A DNA stretch of 64,000 nt, from NCBI RefSeq assembly GCF_023101765.2, contig NC_064212.1, forward strand, positions 5,394,001-5,458,000, in the 5' to 3' direction. Below are positions 25,101-37,100 of the stretch, one piece after another. Within the stretch, counting starts at the first letter, position 1, and each line of letters begins with the position of its first letter. A program made the translations under genes and the position numbers. This DNA comes from Spodoptera frugiperda (lineage: Eukaryota; Arthropoda; Insecta; Lepidoptera; Noctuidae). The notes beneath the pieces were generated by a model that had not been told where the DNA came from, made no database searches, and saw only the letters and a program-made list of their open reading frames with translations.

Positions 25101-28100
25101 GAACACTATTCTATGCTTATACCATTAATCTCCGCCACTATTTGACGGATTTGGTTGAAATTTGGTACAGATATAGTTTAGAACCTTAGAAAGGACATAG
25201 GATAGTTTTATTCCAAAAATCAAAAAATAAAAATAGAAATAGATCGCGCTATGGTTTCGTTACATTCATTTGGTTGGGTATCGGCCGAGCGCTTCGGTAC
25301 TATCGTAGAAAAAGTGTAATATCAGTCGTATGATTATTTGTCTGTAGTGGTCCTGCTGTTTCGCATATTCTAAACAAATTGGTTTCATTGTATTTGTCAA
25401 TTAATAAGTTTATTTGTTGGGTTTTTCTGGTTTTCTGGTTAAATTATTTAACGTAGGTTTAGTTTGATATCGATTATTAGTAGTTACTGTAGTTAGTTTT
25501 TTAATAAAATTGTAAGTCTAATTTATTAATTAATTAGATAGATTAGATTTAAGTCGTTTCTTTTAAATTATTTAGTTTAAGCTTGGTTATTATAGCATAG
25601 AGGATAGGTTGTAATATAATTTCTTTTTTAAATGTTATAAATTCGTAATTCGTAGCTTTCTTTAGTTTTAAGTTAGTTTTCATCTTAAGTTCGGAAAGAT
25701 TATAATATTTCTTTAGTTTAAGTCCGTTTTTAAACTATTTTTTCAATGCCCTAAGTGAGTATACATCTATTAAATTCAAACGCAGAGCTCATTATGTTGA
25801 TTTTTGAAGAGTTCCCTGGAATATCTTCTACGTCTCATTTTTGAAGAGATTCCGCGAGATTGGGAACTATGTGGTTAAAACCAAAAATTTGCCGGAAGTC
25901 ACTATTCCACGCGAACGAAGTCGCGGGCAAAAGCTAGTCAATAATATTATCAATATATTTGAATTGTTGTCTTTTGTATGTAAGAAAACGAGCAGACGGA
26001 TCACCTGATGGTAAGCAATCGCCGCCGCCCATGGACACTTGAAACTCCAGAGGCGTTACAAGTGCGTTGCCGGCCTTTTTGGGGTTAGGAATTTAAGGGT
26101 TGTTGGGGAATCGGGAATTGGGAACATTGGGCCTTCCGTAACCTCACTCACACAACGGAAAAAGTTTCACATCGGTTTTCTGTAAGGCCGTGGTATCACT
26201 CCGGTCTAGCACGCTCATTCGTGCCGAAGCATGGCTCTCTCACACTTAAACTTACATGATTTTGGGTGATCCCCAAAGAGCCAAGTTCAAACATAGAAGC
26301 TTCTGTAATAGGTGTCCTGTTTTAGGGCCATCAGTAATGCCTTGTTCGCACTACGCTAGCATTTTAGTCGAGTAGCAAGTACATAGTAGTTCTCTCTCGC
26401 TTCTGTCCCAAAATTGAAGCGAGAGAGAGCTACTAAATACTCCCTTCTCGACTATAATTTTTAGCGTAGTGCGAACAAGGCATAATAGAAAGTACTAAAG
26501 AGTATTTAGGAATATTTATTATCAAAGTTCACAAACAGTGGTCTTGATGCTAAATTACAAATTGTTTTAATGGTCTTAACAATTGGTGTTCCACTAGTTC
26601 CAAAATTACTAGTCGGTATTCAGTTCCCAAGATACAGTCTTGGAGACTGTATCATATACTGCCGTACTCAGAGACATTTAATGAATATCCCTTGTAACGA
26701 TTTTGTTCCGAAAACAATTGCTAAGGACTGGGTTAAGTAATCATTAAACTACTCTTGAGTGAGGCAGATAGTATATTATTAATACTGAGTAACTTATGCT
26801 CACTATACTGTAGATATTTTTATAGTAAGTAACACATTTACCTATCTACACGTATAAAGATAAAAACCTCAAAATAAAAGCCACTTTTTGCACTACAAGT
26901 AGAGATGAAGAATGGACGTCCTTATTTTAACCGACACCTGTTCTCATTAAAGTCATGTGATTGGAAATTATTATAGTGACACGAATACTCGTGGATCAAC
27001 ATTACTTACTTACTAGTTATTTTTATATAGGAGTCAATATATTATTTTACCTACCCGGAGCTGCGGACTACTTAGCGGGTTACCACGGCCCCGGCTTAAA
27101 AAGCAGGAGTAAGAACGGGGTGGTTTTTAGTCAGTAAGAGTCTGACACTCCCTCTCGCCTCGTCACAGGCTAGAGAACTAATAGGATAATTTTCCCGTCA
27201 AAGAGACCGAAAAGCGTCAAAGAGAAATAGTGCCAATAGATATTAAAATAGGTTTCATTTTCTATCACACCTATTTGCATAAATAAAATAAAGACAGAGA
27301 ATTATTTTTGTGTAATATCACAACTTAAAGATTGCATTTAGTTGTGAAATCTTCAAAGAACATGAAGGACTTCTTACGTAGGTGATAATAGCTGCAAGTC
27401 ATAATGCAATGCATAAAAATACGGAGAATTGCACAAAAAATATTTAGATAAGACAGTATGCACATTGAAAGTATTTGAGATGCTAGAAAGTGTGTAAACA
27501 GAACACTCTCTAAAGCAAACAGGTGATGGTAAATAAGGAGATTTATTTAAAAAAATTAAATGTAATCAACTGCTTAAGGCTGATGTTGCATGAATAACAC
27601 GAAAACAAAAACGATTAAAATTATAAAAACAAAAATAAATTGTAGCGTTTTTCGGGAGCGTTCCGTTTACATCGTGTATAATATAGTAGGTAGTAGAACG
27701 CCAGGAATCTGAACGTAGTAGAGACAAATCAATGCTTCACTGTTTCACTAAGCTGGGGCTCTACCATACCTCTAATAGCTTAAAGCGTATTGTTGAAGGT
27801 TTGCTCGCAGATACAATGTTTAATTGTTCACACACTTGTAAAAATCATCATCGATTGAGCTGCATTTGTAGTAACCCCATCTTATTCAATACTGACTTGA
27901 CTTGTATTTCAAATAATTTACTCAACCACCCATTAGACGGAGGAGACCCCCATTCGCGTCAATTGCTCACGCCCCTAGACCAACGAGGCTAATAGCAATA
28001 AACAATAACAAAATCCCGAACATAAACAATTAAAATTCCTCAGCCCGCATCAATCTAAAATCATTGCCATATAATGTGACTCCGTCATACACGAGGAATA

Positions 28101-31100
28101 AAACGCAAAAAATAAAAATTCCACGCAACATAAAAACTCAGGTATGTTTATATGTATTTATGTACATAAATACATTATTACAATGGCATACATAATTTGA
28201 AACTGGTTTAAAAATGGCGTCACAGTTTCTATCTACGAAATATATAACTTACATTGAGTTTATTAGTAGTACTTATCTATACTATACTAATATTATAAAG
28301 CTGAAGAGTTTGTTTGTTTGTTTGAACGCGTCAATCTCAGGAACTACTGGTCCGATTTGAATAAATATTTTTGTGTTGGATAGCGCATTTATCGAGGATA
28401 AATCATTACGCTATGATCAATAGGAACCGAGCACAGCGGGCGAAGCCGCGCGAAAGTAACTAGTAACTTATAAGTATTGAAACATTTTTGCAATGTCTAG
28501 CATTCTTAGCTTAGCTTGTAGTTACGTGGGAAGTTAAAGGGACTGTTATTATGTAGGTCATTGCATTAGTAACTTAATCTGTATCCTACGGAATCAATTA
28601 CTTCTTAATCACACTTGGGAATTTATTTTCAACTAGCAAACCCGGCGAACTCCGTTTCGCCACCAATGATTTACCCTGTTTACCTGCTTTTCTCTTGAAA
28701 TTTTCCAAACGAATGCAAAACCGCAGAAATCGGTTCGTGTGTTCTGGAGTTATAGCGTCAGGAAAGAATACCCGACTTATTTTTATATTATAGATATACA
28801 TAGGTAGACGGTAGGATGACTAACAGGTCTCCTATTTTTCAACAGACTTCAAAAATTTAGGTTTTCAGTTTGACCTGTATGTATGTATAGCTTTTGCCCG
28901 CGACTTCGTTCGCGTGGAATAGTGACTTCCGGCAAATTTTTGGTTTTAACCACATAGTTCCCGATCTCGCGGGATCTCTTCAAAAATGAGATGTGGAAGA
29001 TATTCCAGGGAACTCTTCAAAAATCAACATAATGAGCTCTGCGTTTGAATTTAATAGATGTATACTCACTTAGGGCATTGAAAAAATAGTTTAAAAACGG
29101 ACTTAAACTAACTTAAAACTAAAGAAAGCTACGAATTACGAATTTATAACAATTAAAAAAGAAACTATATTACAACCTATCCTCTATGCTATAATAACCA
29201 AGCTTAAACTAAATAATTTAAAAGAAACGACTTAAATCTAATCTAATTAATTTATAAATTAGACTTACAATTTTATTAAAAAAACTAACTACAGTAACTA
29301 CTAATAATCGATATCAAACTAAACCTACGTTAAATAGTTTAACCAAAAAACCAGGAAAACCCAACAAATAAACTTATTAATTGACAAATACAACGAAACC
29401 AATTTAGAATATACGAAACAGCAGGACCACTACAGACAAATAATCATACGACTGATAATACACTTTTTCTACGATAGTACCGAAGCGCTCGGCCGATACC
29501 CAACCAAATGAATGTAATGAAACCATAGCGCGATCTATTTCGATCCCAACGCCATCTATCGAGGATAAAGACAACTTGGATTATTTATTTATACTCCGTT
29601 CGGGCATTTTCTTTGTACTAAAAGTTTAATTATATTGATATTATTTTTTTCATACCTTTTTACTATTTATTTACTTTTTTTCGATGAATTAAAACAATAA
29701 CATGAACCGAAGTCGTGTAACGATCGACATAGAATTATCTATACTCCGTTAGAGCATTTTCTTTGTACTAAATGTTTTATTATATTGATATTATTTTTTT
29801 TCATACCTTTTTACTATTTATTTACTTTTTTTCGATAAATTAAAACAATAACATGAACCGAAGTCGTGTAACGATCGACATAGAATTATTTATAAATAAT
29901 TTATTTCTTATTTTTATTTTTTGATTTTTGAAATAAAAATATATCTATGTCCTTTCTAAGGTTCTAAACTATATCTGTACCAAATTTCAACCAAATCCGT
30001 CAAATAGTTGCGGAGATTAATGGTATAAGCATAGAATGTTCGACGTGATTCTTTAATTTGACATAACTTTTTTATTTATGAACCGATTGACATGAAACAA
30101 ACACTAAATGTAAATTTAAGCATCCCACAATATATTCGTGAAAACCGCATCCAACTCGGATCAGCCGTTTCTGAGATTAGCGCGCACAGACGAACAGACA
30201 AACAGACAAACAGACAAACAGACAAACAGACAAACAGACAAAAAAAAAGTTAATTACATTTTTGGGTTCGACATCGACATAACAATAACCCCTGCTATTT
30301 TTTTTATTTTTATTTTCAATGTACAGACAGCACTTTTCTACGATTTTATTATATGTATAGATCTATCGACTGCGGTCTTTTCCCATGGTAAAGTAAAGTG
30401 ACCAGTGCGTGTAAAGCGTTTGATGAGAAATTTACTTTTACATAATATTGTGTGCACGTTTTAGTGTGCGCTTCGAAATTTAGATTTTATCGCTAAAATC
30501 GTGGAGATAAAAATTCGTAAAACGGTTTGTTTTTCTTGGTGGTTAAAGCTGAGTGTTCTGCGTAGGTATATGCTTAGTTACTTTTCTTCTAAAATGACGT
30601 TTGTTATTTCTATCTCTTCACTTTTGCTTTTCTCATTACGTAATACCATTAATCCACTGTTAATGTTCAATAAATCAATAATTAAGAGTAGTGATCAAAT
30701 GTATTGAAACAAGATTTAAGCAATTTATGAACATACTAGCTTCTGCCAGCGGTTTCGCCCGCGTTCCCGTGGGATAAAAAGTTGCCTATGTGTTATTCCG
30801 GACCATAATCTACCCCTCTTCCAAATTTCATCTTGATCGCTTCAGCCGTTTTGACATGAAGCAGTAACAAACAAACATACATACAAACTTATGTAGGATT
30901 AGAAAGTGTTAACTTTTTTTTATAGGCTTTCATTACTTATATTATATTGTATCGTAAGTTATTTATTATTTACCTACCTATAAAGCATAGCAAACACATC
31001 AAATCATAATTACTTTGCTATACTTTATATCCTTGTCAAATTGGACGCGAACCGGCAAAAAAACAAACGAGGACGCAAATATTATAAAAAATAGTTTGTC

Positions 31101-34100
31101 ATTCAAGTTACTTGGAATTTTAAAGTTAAGTTGCTCATGGATAAATGATTTGCGCAGTTTGTTGCCACATTTTCTTTATGTATTGTTTTCTGTGACGACT
31201 TTAGGCGAAACTTGAGACTATTTTACCTCTATACTTAAGCCTTTTTTAAATTTTATATATCTACTTTGTATATTTTATCTATCGACCCACTTAGGACTAC
31301 GTGTTATATTATGTTTCATAAGCTCAATGTAAACAAAACATTTTACATTGTGTGAAAACTAAATGTGTTGTCGGGATTACCCCAAACTACTTTTTTTATG
31401 TTTGTTCTAACAAATCTGTGTTTGAGGAAAAGTCGGTTTAGATGCGTTTCTGTTATACGTCATGTTATAAAGTTATAGACACGAAATCTCTGGCCATAGT
31501 TGAAAAAAGGTACTAAAATCCCGATATGTTTTATAATAACTATCGTGAGACATACTAAGTTAACTAAAAATCAGACGCGCACGCTGTTCATGATAAAGAG
31601 TCCCTCTGTAACCCGAAATTAGTAGAGCTTTTCTCCATTATTATACTTGAGTAAACCGTGATTTTTAGTTAATTTAAAATCACGATGTTACTTGTCTGTG
31701 ACTTTAAAAAGAAATGAAAGACATGTCGCCGACTTGTATCGATCAATATAGATCAATTTAATTCAAGGAAAAACGTAGCGTGTGTTTCAATATGAAATAA
31801 TGAAAGGCCCCCAGTTATTCTGCGAATTGCCACCCTATATGTAAACGATCATACGGATGCCTTATAAATTCTTGTAAAAAAACACAGTAAAAACATTATA
31901 AAGGGACTATTTTCCTTAACTCCAGGTAAATCGATACAGTAACGTCAGAAGCATATTTTTATCTTTGTAATTTAATTTCAATGTGGTTTACTTACTGTTT
32001 ACTTAGGTTACATAGAATGAAAGGGAATCGAAATTACGTTTGTTTGAAACGGGATACTTTTTGTTTCCTTGGCTTGGGGTTGCCTGCCAGCTGCCTAAGC
32101 TACTATTGAATATGGCTACATATCGACTCGCATTGATGTCGTTTGTATCGATTCCCCCCTTTTTTGTGGGGAAAAATCATCCAATGACTTCTCCTGCCTT
32201 GGGCGAGGCGGGAGGGAGTGTCAGATTCTTACTGACTAAAAACCACCCCGTTCCTACTCCTGCTTTTCGAGCCCGGTAAACCCGCTAGGTAGTCCGCAGC
32301 TCCGGATCTATCGTTTCCTAGGGAAACGAAATATTTTGAACAGCTTAACTCTTCCTAAAAAGTATAGTAATAGCTGGATTTGCAACGCCTTAAAAAGGCA
32401 GTTAAGCTGTTCAAAATATTTAAATTAAGATCTGTGTAATACTTTATGCAAATGAAGATTAGGAGTTTTTATACCTTGCACATTTCTGCCTACGAGTTCT
32501 TCAGAGGCAATTTTATTTAGTCATTTATTTGGATTCTCAACAAAGGAAACACATACTATAATATAATACACTAGACATACTATTGGACATAAATAAAGAC
32601 CTAACATTATGAATCTAACTTGTCAATCTACGGTCGTATAAATTATGCGGGACCCGAAACAAACATCTTGATTGCACCAAATAACTACGTTCTGTGACTT
32701 TGTGAGACCATTAATTCTGTATGGATACGAAGTCAGGATCAATTCGCAATAAATTAAAAGAGAATTACGGCTTAATCGAATCTCTACCCACGCAAATTAT
32801 AGGCAGGACAAACAAGAAGGAAAAGGGATTCAAGAAAAACAAATTAGACGTACATATACATATATATCTATAGAGAATACATTATAACATAACATAACGT
32901 CACGCCTTTTATCCCCGAAGGTGTAGGCAGAGGTGCACATTACGGCACGTAATGCCTTAAAACTTCACCATTTGTGTTATAAGTCCCAGGTGGTGACCCA
33001 TATACTAAGCACAATTCCAGATTCCGTGATACCATTTTCGAAAAACTGAAATAAGCCCAGTAATACTTTGCCTGACCCGGGAATCGAACCTGAGACCTCT
33101 TCTCCGGCAGTCGCACTTGCGACCACTCGACCAACGAGGCAGCAGAATACATTATATGTTTGTATAAACATATATTGGAAGGCGTATCTACAGTGGCTGA
33201 TTCGAATTTCATTGTCAGCTTTATATGATAAGTTATCGTTTAAAAAATGTAAACCATTGTGACATTTAGTGCTAAGATAAGAACCTGCTTGGAACAAAAG
33301 TGATAGTAGAAAGTGCTCCGATATGAAATAGGTCGAATTTGAGACAAATACTTTTATCAGCGCGTGATATGTATCACATAATGTGCAATAGATAATTATG
33401 TATATTCGATTGTTAAATTATTACGTGTATTATTTTACGAGTACTAGCAAAGCCTGTTCCCTGTTTTCCTGCTTTTCTCTTGAATTTTTAGTGATTTTTC
33501 TTTGCTATAAACCTCACGGAGCCTTTCCAACAAATGCAAAAAACGTGGAAATCGGTTCGTGTGTTCTGAAGTTATAGCGTCAGTAAGGAATACCCAACTT
33601 ATGTCTCATGAAACTTATAATTAAATGTTAGACTATGTTTCCATCTCTTGCGATTATACGGAAACTATACCCAACAGTGACTTATTAAGTCCCTTCTATA
33701 CTCTATTTTATTATCTTTTGCATTATTTAATATCTAGTCATAGGTACATATTATTTACTTACATTGCACTTACTGTAGTACTCTCTAAACTTCGATATCA
33801 ATTACAATAAGTATTTGCAAACAAAACACAACACCTTTTGTTAACATTATTATTATCAACAAGGACGAATTTCCTTATTTGTGATGTGTGATAGTGACAT
33901 GGATGGTATCCATCAATCAACGTCGGCGAGACACGATAATATCTACGCGTATACGTTACTTGTGTATTGATCTGGGAATCGAATATACAACTTGTAATAA
34001 TACTTATAAAGCTGTCGTGTTTACATACATACTATAGTTAATGTAATGATATCTTATCCGACTTCATAAAAGGAGTATATTTGCTCGTTTGACAAACTAA

Positions 34101-37100
34101 AAATTAGACACTATTGCTTACTCTCGTAACTGCGCGAGGCGCTCGACTACTTTCGAGCCACGACAGGGGCTCATAATAATGAGCAGCGCTCGACGAGTTA
34201 TTAATTTATTAGTGATCTTTTCGTCTATGACATGACATGAATAATATTATTGTAACATCCAGTTTTCTCCAACTATGTCATGAATTCTATAAATTAGCAT
34301 ATAATAAAGGTTGATTTTGTGTATTTTACAATATAATACGTAATATATAACTTTGTTATATACTTTCCAGGCAACAAACAGATAGCCGCGTTGGTGGTGT
34401 GGGCGCGCGACATCCCGCACTTCAGTTCCCTCGAGCTGGAAGACCAGATGCTGCTCATCAAGGGATCCTGGAACGAACTACTACTCTTCGCTATCGCATG
34501 GCGGTCTATGGAGGTATGTACCGATATATCTTTGAGATTTGTAATAGATTTTTAACAAGAGTAACTGAAGTTTCTTACTTGTTCTTCTTTGGTTTGGAAC
34601 AAGCACTCTAAACACTTTTGGCCGTACTTTAAGTAATTTAATGTTTGCCTAATCCAGTCCTTAGCAATTGTTTTCGATACAAAATTACTAAGGAATAGTT
34701 TAAGTAATCATTAAATGTCTCTGAGAGCGACAGTTAGACAGACTTTAATGCTACTAGCTATCCGCTGCGCGACTTCCCTTGCATTCAAATAAGATTTATT
34801 TCTGATAGCTCCCAAAAAAGTAGTCTCCTTGTGGACTTACCAGCCATTGAACAGCAAATATTTTTTCTCTGTTCGTGACCGTTTTCCATTCCATCGGATC
34901 ACGAGGCTTTTGTCCCTATTGAAATCATTGTATTGTGTAATTAATACACAAGATTATGAAAAAATGTCATACAATTATGTTATGTATTAGAAATACGTAG
35001 ATTATGTATTTTAGTTTTTTGGTGTTAAGAATGTGATTGAACGCCATGCGGGATAACATAAGGCCCACGATGGCGACAGTTTTCTGTAGGCAGTCAAAGC
35101 CCTACTCAAAAAATAGTTGCAATATAAAATAATGGTATGTTTGTGTGTAATTCCAGTATTTGACGGAGGAACGTGAAGTTGTAGATAGCTCCGGCAACAG
35201 GACTACATCGCCACCACAACTCATGTGCCTCATGCCTGGTGAGTACTCCTTCTCCATATCACTCCCATCATCATCACCCGGGATATAGGTCTTTGTTTTT
35301 TATTGCATAAGTCACCCTCTCCAGACGGTCAATGCGTCCACTGCTAAACAAAAGCCTCATCCTTGAGGGCTTGTCATAATCGCATACCAAATGCGAAGAA
35401 TGAAATATCTTAGGGATCGCAGTTAGGACACTGAATCTTAAGAATATGAGCATGCCTTGATGGACATTTGCTTGGTCTCTGACGGTCACAGTTTTCGGGA
35501 CATACCTACCTGGCCTCATCGTATGACAAACTTAGCATAATTAATTATTAGCTACAACAATCACACAGACCCATGCAAGAGTTCAAAGCCCATATAATGA
35601 CAGCAGAAATGCAAAATAATTGTACAAAAAAATAAATTATAAACAGCTCGAAACGAATTTCAAAGTTTAATTATGTTTCGTATGTCTGGCTGGGTTTATT
35701 GCAAAATACCTATAACATAGGTCATTCCCTATTACCTAGAATTAAAATTTGTATAAATGCTTCGTCGTCCTGTCAGTAAGTGGGTTGGTGGCCAAACGCA
35801 GACTTATAAACGTTAGAAAAACAAAATGAAAAAGTGTGTTTTGCAATTGTAACGGCATAGCGTATACTAAAGATGTGTCATGTTGTAGTCTAAGCTAAGT
35901 TTGTATTTCATACATGATATGTCAGCATTGTGCAGTATGTCTTGTCTACCCATGCTATGTGTATTTGTCGTAAGTTAAGAAACAATACATGAATTATTCT
36001 TAATTGAGTTAACCCAAATGCTAGCTTCCACATCAAATCCTCGCAACAACACTTCTATAAAAACAATGATTTTAGAAAACACAAAAGGCTTTCATAACCA
36101 AATAACCAGCCAAAAACCAATTATATAAGCAATACAATAATAATTAAGTATAAGTTATCGCACCCCAAGTCACGTCAGTATTAGTTTAACCATTCGTTTT
36201 TGTTACATATTACATTTTATAAAAGGTTACTGACTTGCGAACACGACTCTGTACATTGTGCGATAGTTACTACCTATTCAAATTCAATAATATTCTCGAA
36301 CGGTCAAAAACGGACGTTTTGTGCGAGATTTGTATGTATGTATGTAATCTTAGCTGTGACGTCATATGTTTTTGCTATATCATCATTGGTTTGCTTTGTG
36401 TATTAAAGACTAGCTTTTGTATGGATTTACTCTGCTATTCATTTTTGTAAACAATTTGTCAACAAGTTTAGTTATAGAAAATTACATCTTAAGTTTTTTT
36501 CTAACTGCCTAGTGGGTTACCGAGGCTCCGACTCGAAAAGTAGGGGTAGAAACGGAGTGGTTTTTAGTCAGTAAGAGTGACACTTCCTCTCGCTTTGATT
36601 ATGGCGTGAAAGTCATTGGATGATTTTCCCTCCACAAAAAAGTCTTTTTCTAAGCCATATGAGTTATTTTAGACTACAATCTACACACACACTCACACGA
36701 CACAAATAATCTGTGCCTAATTTCATTTAGATTTGTTTAGCAATTTTGTTTTAGTACCCAAAATTCAAGTAATCTCTAAGTTTAATTACATACTGTTAAT
36801 TTATAGGTAATGTAGGCAAGTATTAGTTAGTATTTTTTTATTAAGACATATTTTAATAGGTATTAGGTATAGACTTAATCGTTACTTTATGTAAATACTA
36901 GCTGTAAGCAGGCTGACTATCGTCGACTTACCAGTTTTTCTTTTTTTTGGAACCTTGACCTTATATCTTTTTTAAAATCTATGAAAATATTACCAAAACG
37001 TAAGTTTTTACATAAGTGTATATTAATCTTGTATTAGCATTCGATTATGTAATCTCTAACATAAATCCTATCTATAAGTAGGTGCTAAATTACTAACTTC

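Larger units (their letters stand above)
22995..34370 (+). other. usp intron 4 (11.4 kb), repeat-packed
   Basis: No host exon recognised. Contains MITEs at 23026 and 26658, a TAA-duplicated MITE at 26338, a pair of inverted >1-kb repeats (24797-25937; 28893-30362), and SINE copies at 25985, 27050, 32160 and 32895. LINE-tail fragments lie at 28272, 28630, 30728 and 33440. The rest is AT-rich. Confidence 0.75.

Noticed and set aside
33068..33145. Possible tRNA gene (A- and B-box-like sequence)
   Set aside because: Part of a SINE with a long tail and other copies in the window; does not close into a proper cloverleaf by eye.
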